A stretch of 25,818 nt of DNA from positions 1 through 25,818 of the IMG/VR virus record IMGVR_UViG_3300030098_000224; one strand, given 5' to 3'. The notes beneath the pieces were generated by a model, which did not search any database, had not been told where the DNA came from, and was given only the letters and a program-made list of their open reading frames with translations. Below are positions 1-5,121 of the stretch, one piece after another. Origin of the DNA: a virus. The number at the start of each line of letters is the position of its first letter. The stretch's first letter is position 1. A program made the position numbers and the translations under genes.

Positions 1-32
1 ATTCTAACAAAGATTTACTTTATTTCTCGTTC

Positions 33-51
33 TAATTAGATAAGCTAATTA
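33..51. repeat. Short inverted repeat near the left edge
   Basis: Perfect 7-bp arms TAATTAG and CTAATTA flank a 5-nt loop. It lies upstream of the plus-strand ORF at 98 and beyond the 3' end of the minus-strand array. The stem is pure AT-type with a single GC pair and has no convincing T-tract in either direction, so it is a poor intrinsic terminator. It could be an operator or simply chance in AT-rich DNA. Bases 1-97 hold nothing else I can assign. Confidence 0.25.
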
Positions 52-97
52 AAAATTAATTAAGGGGTTGTATTCAGTGTCAAAGGGAAAGGATAAA

Positions 98-247
98 ATG
101 AATTTAGAAGCAAGATTAATTAGATTAAAGGATAAATTAGATAAGCAAGCATTGAGAGACCCAAGAACACCAAAAGAATTTAAAATTAGAAATGATTGGG
201 AAAGGGTTAGAATAATTTTAATTAGAAGGTATAAGCGTTTCGATTAA
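98..247 (+). CDS. Small basic hypothetical protein (49 aa), convergent to the array
   Basis: This is the only plus-strand ORF I would keep. It encodes 49 residues, starting MNLEARLIRLKDKLDKQ and ending in an Arg/Lys/Ile-rich tail (IILIRRYKRFD), with the charged, helix-forming composition of a real small protein. The start ATG follows a purine-rich GGGAAAGGA tract, a plausible though closely spaced ribosome site. Its last 30 bases overlap, tail to tail, the end of the minus-strand gene ending at 218. If real, it is the last gene of an oppositely transcribed module lying left of the window. I do not recognise the family. The alternative is a chance ORF in sequence lying past the end of the operon. 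Confidence 0.5.
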   Translation: MNLEARLIRLKDKLDKQALRDPRTPKEFKIRNDWERVRIILIRRYKRFD

Positions 248-508
248 ACTAGTTTCGTGTAATGTTTTAATTTCTATTATACAACCTTTTGGAAAACATT
301 GAGTACGACCGAGTAAATCATCTTTATCCTCTTGAATATCATTGCCATCTATATCTGCGGCTATCGTAATAAATTTATCAGTCTCGTTTACTAACCATCC
401 AACGCTTGCGACTTTGCATGGTCTATCTTTCTTGGCTTCCGCCATTGAAACCCATCCGCTATCGCTTGTTTCGTTTGTGTCGTACCAGACTACTTTTACG
501 AGTTTCAT
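218..508 (-). CDS. Conserved phage protein of unknown function (96 aa)
   Basis: A 96-residue soluble protein beginning MKLVKVVWYDTNETSDSGW. It resembles a widespread small phage family with the layout 'MKLVKVVW...D..SGW', then 'C.SVGWLV.ETD..I.IA', then a 'PKGCI.EI' ending; here the equivalents are VASVGWLVNETDKFITIAA (about residues 33-51) and FPKGCIIEI (about 72-80). No catalytic motif or membrane segment is visible and the family function is unknown to me. It is the last gene of the minus-strand array and overlaps the plus-strand ORF 98-247. The start has only a purine-rich AAGAAAAAGAAAAAG tract as ribosome site. Confidence 0.8.
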   Translation of the reverse strand: MKLVKVVWYDTNETSDSGWVSMAEAKKDRPCKVASVGWLVNETDKFITIAADIDGNDIQEDKDDLLGRTQCFPKGCIIEIKTLHETSLIETLIPSN

Positions 509-566
509 TCTTTTTCTTTTTCTTACGCTTTCTTTTTAGCGGTGCTTTGCTGATTTGGAAAGGCAT
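459..566 (-). CDS. Possible tiny polybasic protein (35 aa), weak
   Basis: An ATG-started 35-codon ORF begins 10 bases after the stop of the 515-residue gene. It starts MPFQISKAPLKRKRKKKKK and then runs about 50 bases into the following gene in another frame. In its favour, it fills an otherwise empty 68-base gap and resembles the other polybasic miniature proteins of this phage. Against it, there is no recognisable Shine-Dalgarno sequence and the overlap is long. The purine-rich Lys/Arg codons may instead simply be the ribosome site of the downstream gene. Confidence 0.3.
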   Translation of the reverse strand: MPFQISKAPLKRKRKKKKKNETRKSSLVRHKRNKR

Positions 567-576
567 TTGTGAGCGA

Positions 577-2124
577 TTAATAACCATAGCCTCTAAAGTT
601 AGCTATTCCGCCATTTTTAAAGTTAAACGGGCCAATGTACTGACCATCTCTCATAAAACCTCCGCCAATCATTCTTCTTTCTGGGCCACCCGTGTAGTCA
701 TAATTTATGGGTAAACCAAAAACATTGTAAGTTAAATCGCCTTGATTAGTAGTTCCACCACCGGAACCACCACCTCCAACGCCTTGACCACCTTGACCTT
801 GTTGTCTTTGTGTTCCTGCTTCTCCGTAATTTACAGTTGGATTAAATCCACTTATTCTAAAACCATCTGGAGTAAACTGTGGAGTTCGGTCTGGGCCCGG
901 AGGGCCTTGTGTTGCCGTTGCAAAGTTGTATGGTATTACACCTGTTTGAGGTTGTGGTTGTAAAATATTTGGGTCTCCCAAAGTAGGATTAAAATTTGGA
1001 CTCATCGGGTCTGTAGGGTCTAACAAAGGATTTTGTATTGGTGCAATTGTACCACCAACATCAATTATGTTTCTTAAATCTACAGGAACCTCTGCAAATT
1101 TTTTAGTTCCCAATATCTCACCAACAAAACCTTTCTCTTGGTCTTTTAGAACTGCTTCTGGTGTTACATAGTCTGGCACTTTAAATGTTTCAGACCAATT
1201 CTTCGCACCTTTTTCTGTTAATCTAATTGAATATGTTCCGTCTTCATTTTGTACTGCTTCACCCCAACCATTTCTTTTTAAATTATTACCAACAACTAAC
1301 CCTATATCTCCTCTAATTTTACTCATTAGGATGTTACCAAAAGTTCCTATTGCACTAATTGAGAATGGGTTAAAATCTTTTTTTTGTTTAGCTAATGTAA
1401 AAAAGTCTTGGAATGCTTGTGGCCTTTGTTTCATAAGAGCTCTCAAAGCGTGCTCTGGTTTCATATCAGCAATAGCTATTCCTGCTCCTCTTTGATACTC
1501 TCTTGTAAATACGCCTGCATTGTCTTGGCTAATACCAAGTGCTTTTGCAGTATCTGTTTGATAACCACCACCTTGTGCACTTGCACCACCTGTGTTTATT
1601 ATACCACCTGTGTATGGGTTTACTGTTATTCCAGAACTATGTACTATTAAAGGTACCTCTTTGACTGTGCCATCAGCCATTTTTAAATTTGTGTATTCTA
1701 TTTTATAATTACCTTTAGCAAGTCTATCTGCAATTTTGTCTGCTACTTTATCTTTAGTATTTCTTACACCACCACCAAATAAATCTTTTCTATCTCCGTA
1801 ACTCCTATAACCCTGTCCATTTTTTGCCCACCAATTTACAACCTCTTGTGCAGTCATTCCTGCTTTCTTTTCGGCTTCTTTATTTTTTTGTTCTAATTGT
1901 GTATTAGTTTTTGTGCTTGTGCTTGTGCTTGTTGGTGCACCAGAGCCTCTAGTTTCTGTAATTCTTCCACCAGAAGGAGGTGCTTTATATGTACCTCTTT
2001 TTTTACTTTGTTCTCTTCTTACGCTTGGAGGAGTATAACCCGGACTGCCTGTAGGCTTGCTTCTACGTCTAGCTCCAACATTTCCACCGGCTTTACCTTT
2101 GTTAAAATCAGATACAGTTACCAT
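577..2124 (-). CDS. Gly/Pro-rich hypothetical protein, probable virion-associated (515 aa)
   Basis: Residues 1-75 are basic and Pro/Gly/Ser/Thr-rich with a TSTSTSTK run. A central mixed alpha/beta part (about 85-345) contains VVNWWAKNGQGYRSYG and an Arg/Lys-rich helical stretch. The last 160 residues are Pro, Gln and Gly-rich, including a GGGGSGGG linker. The C-terminus ends FKNGGIANFRGYGY, whose GGIxxFR tag recurs as GGVMDLR in the ejection-type protein at 17131-17787. There is no signal peptide or enzyme motif. The start codon overlaps the preceding stop (TAATG) and follows an AAGAGGAAAAAA ribosome site encoded by the Lys/Arg tail of the upstream gene. Structural or scaffold-like use is inferred from composition only. 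Confidence 0.75.
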   Translation of the reverse strand: MVTVSDFNKGKAGGNVGARRRSKPTGSPGYTPPSVRREQSKKRGTYKAPPSGGRITETRGSGAPTSTSTSTKTNTQLEQKNKEAEKKAGMTAQEVVNWWAKNGQGYRSYGDRKDLFGGGVRNTKDKVADKIADRLAKGNYKIEYTNLKMADGTVKEVPLIVHSSGITVNPYTGGIINTGGASAQGGGYQTDTAKALGISQDNAGVFTREYQRGAGIAIADMKPEHALRALMKQRPQAFQDFFTLAKQKKDFNPFSISAIGTFGNILMSKIRGDIGLVVGNNLKRNGWGEAVQNEDGTYSIRLTEKGAKNWSETFKVPDYVTPEAVLKDQEKGFVGEILGTKKFAEVPVDLRNIIDVGGTIAPIQNPLLDPTDPMSPNFNPTLGDPNILQPQPQTGVIPYNFATATQGPPGPDRTPQFTPDGFRISGFNPTVNYGEAGTQRQQGQGGQGVGGGGSGGGTTNQGDLTYNVFGLPINYDYTGGPERRMIGGGFMRDGQYIGPFNFKNGGIANFRGYGY

Positions 2125-2261
2125 TATTTTTTCCTCTTCTTTTTTTTCTTTGCTTTAGACAAGGCAATAGCAACAGCCTGTTTCTGAGGGTATCCCTCTT
2201 TACGCAGTTTACTTATGTTGCTACTAACTACCTTGTCTGATTTACCTTTTCGTAGTGGCAC
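2124..2261 (-). CDS. DUF6496-like small basic protein (45 aa)
   Basis: A 45-codon ORF starting at GTG (TAGTG overlap with the upstream stop) and ending at TAATG shared with the next gene. The protein reads [16 protein letters not shown], then [20 protein letters not shown], then a tail of Lys/Arg only. The 'MPL.KGKS...(I)S.NI..L...[12 protein letters not shown]' pattern is the hallmark of the DUF6496 family of short phage and prophage proteins, whose role is unknown. The internal helix is amphipathic. The polybasic tail suggests nucleic-acid contact, but its codons also form the ribosome site of the downstream gene. Confidence 0.85.
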   Translation of the reverse strand: MPLRKGKSDKVVSSNISKLRKEGYPQKQAVAIALSKAKKKKKRKK

Positions 2262-2410
2262 TATCTTTTTTTCTTTCCTTTAGCTCTTTTCTTCACACGC
2301 TTCTTTGCTCTCTTCTTAACAGAGCCTCCGCCTTTGAATTTTTTCTTAGCCATACCGCCACCACGCATCATGGTCATCATATTTTTAGCTCTTTTTTTCA
2401 TTCCGGGCAT
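2261..2410 (-). CDS. Polybasic Met/Gly/Lys-rich miniature protein (49 aa)
   Basis: An ATG-started 49-codon ORF with a strong ribosome site (AGGAGA, 7 bases upstream) located inside the end of the preceding gene. It begins [19 protein letters not shown] and continues as an almost pure Lys/Arg/Ala/Gly sequence ([10 protein letters not shown], then a KKRAKK-type run). About half the residues are basic. Composition resembles protamine-like DNA-binding peptides. It overlaps the upstream gene by 26 bases and the downstream gene by 1. No family is recognised. DNA condensation or packaging is conjecture. Confidence 0.75.
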   Translation of the reverse strand: MPGMKKRAKNMMTMMRGGGMAKKKFKGGGSVKKRAKKRVKKRAKGKKKR

Positions 2411-2969
2411 ATTTTAATCTCCTATATGATTGTCGTTTTTTAACAGTCCCTTCGTAGTAGTCGCTTGGCCAACTGCGATAGAAACCAATTTTATCTAGAT
2501 TAGCACTTGCCTTCTCTAGTTCTTCAAATGGTTGTATTAAAACCATAAGAAACTCGTTATCTGGAACCCAATCTGTATCCTCAAGAAATGTTACAGGTTC
2601 ATCCTCCTCTTCATCTTCTGGATGAAAACACATAAGGTAAACATCCTTCGGAACAAAGATATGATTAAATGCATGTATAAAATCATTTAACTCATCGGCT
2701 GTGTAAAACAAATCATCACAACCAATTATTGTAATTTGTTTATTAAATTTTTTAATATTTTGACACTCGTAGACAATTGTCTCAAGCAGTGTATCTGATT
2801 TATGTAATTCTATAATTCTAAGTTTATTATTTAATCTAGCTCTTTTTGCGTAAGGACAGGCAGGAACATTACCAAGATGTTTGTTTGGTAGTTCAATAAA
2901 GTCTCTTGACCAAGAGATTATATCCTCTGTGATGGTCTTAGCTTTTCTTTTTTTTGTGTCTGTCTGCAA
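2385..2969 (-). CDS. Conserved marine-phage protein with CPYAKRA motif (about 180-194 aa)
   Basis: A soluble protein resembling a small family I associate with marine phages, with an 'PNKHLG.VPACPYAKRARL' N-terminal signature (about residues 28-46), a central alpha/beta part (ITIIGCDDLFYTADELNDF) and a C-terminal YRSWPSDYYEGTVKKRQSYR segment. Function is unknown. The start is a problem: no ATG exists between the last in-frame upstream TAG and the conserved region. The longest choice uses TTG at 2969, inside the end of the DUF6321 gene and without a clear ribosome site. The true start may be this TTG or a rare codon near 2935. An A8 run lies in the overlap. Confidence 0.8.
   Translation of the reverse strand: MQTDTKKRKAKTITEDIISWSRDFIELPNKHLGNVPACPYAKRARLNNKLRIIELHKSDTLLETIVYECQNIKKFNKQITIIGCDDLFYTADELNDFIHAFNHIFVPKDVYLMCFHPEDEEEDEPVTFLEDTDWVPDNEFLMVLIQPFEELEKASANLDKIGFYRSWPSDYYEGTVKKRQSYRRLKYARNEKKS
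2418..2423 (-). promoter_or_regulatory. Ribosome-binding site AGGAGA
   Basis: AGGAGA sits 7 bases before the ATG at 2410 and lies within the coding sequence of the upstream gene. It fixes the start of the 49-residue polybasic protein and supports that this short ORF is translated. Confidence 0.65.
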
Positions 2970-3213
2970 ATGCTTTAGCCGATTTTTTTGAGCGGAAACC
3001 CCATGCTCTAAGTGCTAAACCTAGTCTAGTTGGCTTTCCCTTTTCATCTTTTTCTTTACCCTTCATCCCTGCAAATCTCGCAGCGAAAGAAATTCTTCGT
3101 GGATTGACACCCCGTTTGACCGGAGGCTTTAAGTTAGAACCTTCTTTCTTTTTAAAAAAGGCTCTACCTTTAGCCGTTAAACCACCTTTGGGATTCTTAT
3201 GTTCTTTTCTCAT
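2938..3213 (-). CDS. DUF6321-like basic protein (91 aa)
   Basis: The sequence HKNPKGGLTAKGRAFF, then GSNLKPPVK, NPRRISFAARFAGM and GKPTRLGLALRAWGF matches the order of motifs in DUF6321: 'NPKGGL...GR..F....G..LK.PV....NPRR.SF..R..GM......GKPTRL.L.LRAWGF'. That family occurs in tailed phages and some bacteria and has no known function. The protein is strongly basic and ends HKKKKS. Its ATG overlaps the previous stop as ATGA. Its 3' end overlaps the next gene by 32 bases across an A8 run. Confidence 0.85.
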   Translation of the reverse strand: MRKEHKNPKGGLTAKGRAFFKKKEGSNLKPPVKRGVNPRRISFAARFAGMKGKEKDEKGKPTRLGLALRAWGFRSKKSAKAFADRHKKKKS

Positions 3214-3341
3214 CTCTTGGCAGTTTGTTTTGCTCTTTTAAATTGAGCAGCAGTCGGTGCACCTTTTGCACCTTTCTTTCTCATCTTTTCTCCACGCTTT
3301 CTTTTAGCATGGATGTTTGCATATAATCCTCGTCTAGCCAT
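3210..3341 (-). CDS. Small conserved phage protein, GLYANIHAKR type (43 aa)
   Basis: An ATG-started 43-codon ORF, MARRGLYANIHAKRKRGEK, continuing MRKKGAKGAPTAAQFKRAK. This is the recurrent phage miniature protein pattern '(K)GLYANIHAK..R...GSGE.MRKPG.KGAPT...F..A..TAK'. Function is unknown. It is strongly basic. AGGTGATT precedes the start as ribosome site, overlapping the stop of the tiny upstream ORF. The stop overlaps the next start as ATGA. Confidence 0.85.
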   Translation of the reverse strand: MARRGLYANIHAKRKRGEKMRKKGAKGAPTAAQFKRAKQTAKR

Positions 3342-3347
3342 AATCAC

Positions 3348-3386
3348 CTACTTTGTTAAACAAGCTCCACCGCAATATTCACACAT
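3348..3386 (-). CDS. Candidate 12-residue Cys-rich micro-ORF
   Basis: The ORF encodes MCEYCGGACLTK. It has an ATG start with AGGAGT at ideal distance (4 bases) and a TAG stop 7 bases before the next gene's ATG. The CxxCxxxC arrangement could bind a metal ion or form a disulphide. Tiny Cys-rich ORFs beginning MCxYC occur in other phage small-gene clusters as far as I recall, but I cannot verify conservation here. It might instead be a leader or coupling ORF for the 43-residue gene. Confidence 0.45.
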   Translation of the reverse strand: MCEYCGGACLTK

Positions 3387-3390
3387 ATTA

Positions 3391-3396
3391 ACTCCT
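3391..3396 (-). promoter_or_regulatory. Ribosome-binding site AGGAGT for the micro-ORF
   Basis: AGGAGT stands 4 bases before the ATG at 3386 in the short gap after the gene ending at 3409. It is among the best ribosome sites in this small-gene cluster, and its only nearby start codon is that of the 12-codon ORF. Confidence 0.55.
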
Positions 3397-3408
3397 ATAA
3401 GTTACCAT

Positions 3409-3600
3409 TTATTTCTCGTGACACTCAAGAGAAAATCTATAAAATTGATTTAATTCATGTTTTATCCAATTATTCTGGACTATCTTACACTCCTCAAATG
3501 GCATTGGATGATTTAAAACCATTTGATTTCCAACATAAACCCATTCGTTACTAGCTGTAAGTCCCCATAAACTAATTACTAAAACATATAGTGTTTCCAC
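3409..3600 (-). CDS. Small exported or membrane-anchored two-cysteine protein (63 aa)
   Basis: Starts at GTG (TAGTG overlap). Residues 1-17 (METLYVLVISLWGLTAS) form a hydrophobic signal-like segment. The remaining short domain has two cysteines about 20 residues apart (EECKIV ... LECHEK) and aromatic residues around NQFYRF. The layout is like the 78-residue protein at 21504-21740, suggesting related small periplasmic proteins. A lysis accessory, such as a spanin-like subunit, is possible but there is no lipobox. Function is unknown. Confidence 0.65.
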   Translation of the reverse strand: METLYVLVISLWGLTASNEWVYVGNQMVLNHPMPFEECKIVQNNWIKHELNQFYRFSLECHEK

Positions 3601-3854
3601 TATCTCTTTTTCTTTTTAGCAGTCTTCTTTTTCTTACCACCTCTGAGTAAATCTTTATCTGCTTTTCTAGCTCCACCTTTCCCAGTCGCAAAACTCCGCA
3701 CACGCCCTGATGCCCATGCATGCTGTGAAACTTTAGGTCTTGAACCCGCAGAAAAATATGCGGCAGCACCTCTTGAATATACTTTACTTAAAGTTGATTT
3801 AGATATGCCACTTGATTTGTGATACTTATCAATAACTGCTTGTTTGCTACTCAT
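3600..3854 (-). CDS. DUF5824-like basic protein (84 aa)
   Basis: Residues about 19-66 read TLSKVYSRGAAAYFSAGSR, then SQHAWASGRVRSFATG and ARKADKDLL. This matches the DUF5824 pattern 'L..VY.RG.AA...GSRPG.S.H.WA..RV.SF..G....KADKDL'. The family is common in phages and nucleocytoplasmic large DNA viruses and is uncharacterised. The last 15 residues are almost all Lys/Arg. Their codons AAGAAAAAGAGA precede the TAGTG junction and serve as the next ribosome site. The start is ATG, in an ATGA overlap with the upstream gene. Confidence 0.85.
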   Translation of the reverse strand: MSSKQAVIDKYHKSSGISKSTLSKVYSRGAAAYFSAGSRPKVSQHAWASGRVRSFATGKGGARKADKDLLRGGKKKKTAKKKKR

Positions 3855-4042
3855 CCTTTACTCCTTTTTTTGCTAATAGCTTTCATCATAGCAGGAGTTA
3901 GTTTTCCTGCTTTATAAAGTTTTGCTGTTCTTTTTATTTCAGCTTCCCTTGCTTTTGGGTTTTTTGCACCACGAACATACTTAGTAGGAACACCACCTTT
4001 TGTTTTTGGAACAGGTTTAAATTTTCTTTTTTTCTTTTTCAT
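3851..4042 (-). CDS. Small conserved basic phage protein (63 aa)
   Basis: After a Lys-rich start (MKKKKRKFK) it reads GGVPTKYVRGAKNPKAREAE, then IKRTAKLYKAGKLTPAMMKA. The repeated phage pattern 'GVP.KY..GAKN...RE.EI..TA..Y..G.LTP.MM..ISK.RS' is familiar from other phage genomes, always as a short protein of unknown role. It is predicted to be mostly helical and very basic. ATGA overlaps join it to both neighbours, which suggests coupled translation. Confidence 0.8.
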   Translation of the reverse strand: MKKKKRKFKPVPKTKGGVPTKYVRGAKNPKAREAEIKRTAKLYKAGKLTPAMMKAISKKRSKG

Positions 4043-4269
4043 ATTTTGTTTGACCTATTCTTCTTTCTAGAAAGTATTCTAAGATTACTTTTCTTGTTGT
4101 TTGCTGTGTTCTTATCTTTGTGATGCACATCTTTTTTAGAATATTTTTTTACTCTACCTTCTCTTATCGCTTGTCGTCTAGCTTTATTTCTTTGTGCTCT
4201 TCTTTTTTTTTGTTCTTTACTTGCATGGTATGTTGCATATTCACGCTTGTAATTACGAACTCTTGTCAT
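4039..4269 (-). CDS. Small HNH-like protein (76 aa)
   Basis: The N-terminal half is an Arg/Lys-rich helix (YHASKEQKKRRAQRNKARRQ). The C-terminal half carries KDVHHKDKNTANNKKSNLRI (about residues 46-65), an HNH-type core with paired His, Asp, Asn and a NLR turn. Such short proteins, with 'Y...P.QK.RRA.RN.ARR' before 'DVDHKDGNP.NN...NLR', are common next to phage packaging or structural genes. It may be a DNA nicking or packaging accessory, or a structural remnant of an HNH domain, since it is much shorter than typical HNH nucleases. Confidence 0.75.
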   Translation of the reverse strand: MTRVRNYKREYATYHASKEQKKRRAQRNKARRQAIREGRVKKYSKKDVHHKDKNTANNKKSNLRILSRKKNRSNKI

Positions 4270-4658
4270 TTCTTTTTAAACAAAGAAATAGCACCAGAAC
4301 CTGCCTTGATACCAAAGCTCGCTGAAATTGCGATGTAAAGTAAGTTGTGATAATATGCCGGCAGGTCTTGCAAAGCAATGAACCCACGATGCACATGCTC
4401 TTGAAAAGGCGTGAAGACTAAAACGGCCGGAAGGAGTAGTACAATTAAACTTACCTCATCTTTCCACGACCCCTTCATTTGGTCTACAGCACTTTGCTCC
4501 CAAGCAACTTTACCTGCAATCTGGTCTTGTTTAAGTTTTTGTTTTGCTTTAATTTCGGTGACGGCTAACTCAGCTTTTGCTTTCTTTGTTTCTGCAAAAG
4601 ACTTTACGCCATCCGCCACCACACCTAGTAAAGGTTTTGCTAATAATTGCCAAACCAT
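4266..4658 (-). CDS. Putative holin, GTA_holin_3TM type (130 aa)
   Basis: The layout matches the 3TM gene-transfer-agent/phage holin family (Pfam GTA_holin_3TM). A weakly hydrophobic N-terminal segment (about 5-15) is followed by a charged coiled helix (21-60), the conserved SWKDE before the first strong membrane span (about 69-84, SLIVLLLPAVLVFTPF), a loop with GFIALQDLP, and a second span (about 104-119). The C-terminus is FKKK. By family, it permeabilises the inner membrane at lysis. No endolysin is seen nearby, so this is a family-based call. It overlaps the upstream 35-codon ORF by TAATG. Confidence 0.8.
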   Translation of the reverse strand: MVWQLLAKPLLGVVADGVKSFAETKKAKAELAVTEIKAKQKLKQDQIAGKVAWEQSAVDQMKGSWKDEVSLIVLLLPAVLVFTPFQEHVHRGFIALQDLPAYYHNLLYIAISASFGIKAGSGAISLFKKK

Positions 4659-4765
4659 TAGAAAATTTGTCCCCAGATAATTAAGACAACAATGGCTACT
4701 AATGCAACTGATGCAATTTTACCCTTCTTACTTAATCCACTCCATATATCTTTAATTTTTTCCAT
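4658..4765 (-). CDS. Single-span membrane miniprotein (35 aa)
   Basis: An ATG-started 35-codon ORF with AGGAG 7 bases upstream. The first half is charged (MEKIKDIWSGLSKKGK), followed by one membrane span (IASVALVAIVVLIIWGQIF). It ends in a TAATG overlap with the holin gene. Position and topology suggest a holin partner, either antiholin or pinholin-like, but this is inference. Without the strong ribosome site and the exact junction it would be too short to trust. Confidence 0.7.
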   Translation of the reverse strand: MEKIKDIWSGLSKKGKIASVALVAIVVLIIWGQIF

Positions 4766-4910
4766 ACTTTTTCTCCTTTTTAGGTTTTCCGTATAATTTA
4801 ACATTAACTCTGCCTATGTCAGTTTTAACATCAAAACCCTCTTTATGTCTTAGTGCTTCCACCAGACTTTTAAAATCATTTCTTTTTGTATTCTTCTTTG
4901 ATGATTTCAT
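4752..4910 (-). CDS. Small hypothetical protein (52 aa)
   Basis: The ORF bridges the otherwise empty interval between the DUF3310 gene and the membrane miniprotein. It encodes MKSSKKNTKRNDFKSLVEAL, then GFDVKTDIGRVNVKLYGKPK and a short Lys-rich end. The predicted helix-strand-strand layout with 'DVKTDIGRVNVKLYGKP' looks like a real compact domain. The start overlaps the preceding gene by 35 bases and has AAGGCAAGG as a loosely spaced ribosome site. The end contains the ribosome site of the next gene. A GTG 13 codons later (V17) is an alternative start. The family is not recognised. Confidence 0.6.
   Translation of the reverse strand: MKSSKKNTKRNDFKSLVEALRHKEGFDVKTDIGRVNVKLYGKPKKEKKYGKN
4773..4777 (-). 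promoter_or_regulatory. Ribosome-binding site AGGAG for the membrane miniprotein
   Basis: AGGAG within AAAAAGGAGAAAAAG lies 7 bases before the ATG at 4765, inside the end of the upstream 52-codon ORF. It decides the start of the 35-residue membrane protein. Confidence 0.6.
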
Positions 4911-5121
4911 TAAGATAAAACCTTGCCTTTTCTAAATCTTGCAAGGGATTGCCCTTCGCATCAAATCTAAACATATACTGAACACATTGTGTCCACAATG
5001 ATGCTTGAAACAAAGTCATGTTAGATTTGTCTAACTTGGCTTTCAACACATCCAACAGTTCAAACCCCTCGAACCGGTAGTGTGGAGGATAGTTTACTAA
5101 ATCTTTTTCTTTCTCTTCCAC
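4876..5121 (-). CDS. DUF3310 family protein (81 aa)
   Basis: The pattern VNYPPHYRFEGFELLDVL (about 9-26) and, later, QCVQYMFRFDAKGNPLQDLE with ARFYLNEII matches DUF3310 ('VNHP.HY....E.ID.I......F..GN..KY..R...KG....DL.KA.WYL..L'). The family is frequent in tailed phages, where it is sometimes labelled a nucleotide-kinase-associated protein. Its biochemical role is not established. The start is GTG with a weak ribosome site, overlapping the phosphoesterase gene by 25 bases. The family's usual glycine in 'GN.IKY' is replaced by QCVQY. Confidence 0.85.
   Translation of the reverse strand: MEEKEKDLVNYPPHYRFEGFELLDVLKAKLDKSNMTLFQASLWTQCVQYMFRFDAKGNPLQDLEKARFYLNEIIKEEYKKK

Noticed and set aside
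33-51. Intrinsic terminator for the minus-strand array
   Set aside because: The stem is AT-rich with one GC pair and no T-tract follows in either direction; kept only as a low-confidence inverted repeat.
3572-3769. A 65-codon minus-strand ORF overlapping the DUF5824 gene
   Set aside because: It is a shifted frame of two better-supported genes; both real frames match known patterns and use tight overlaps.
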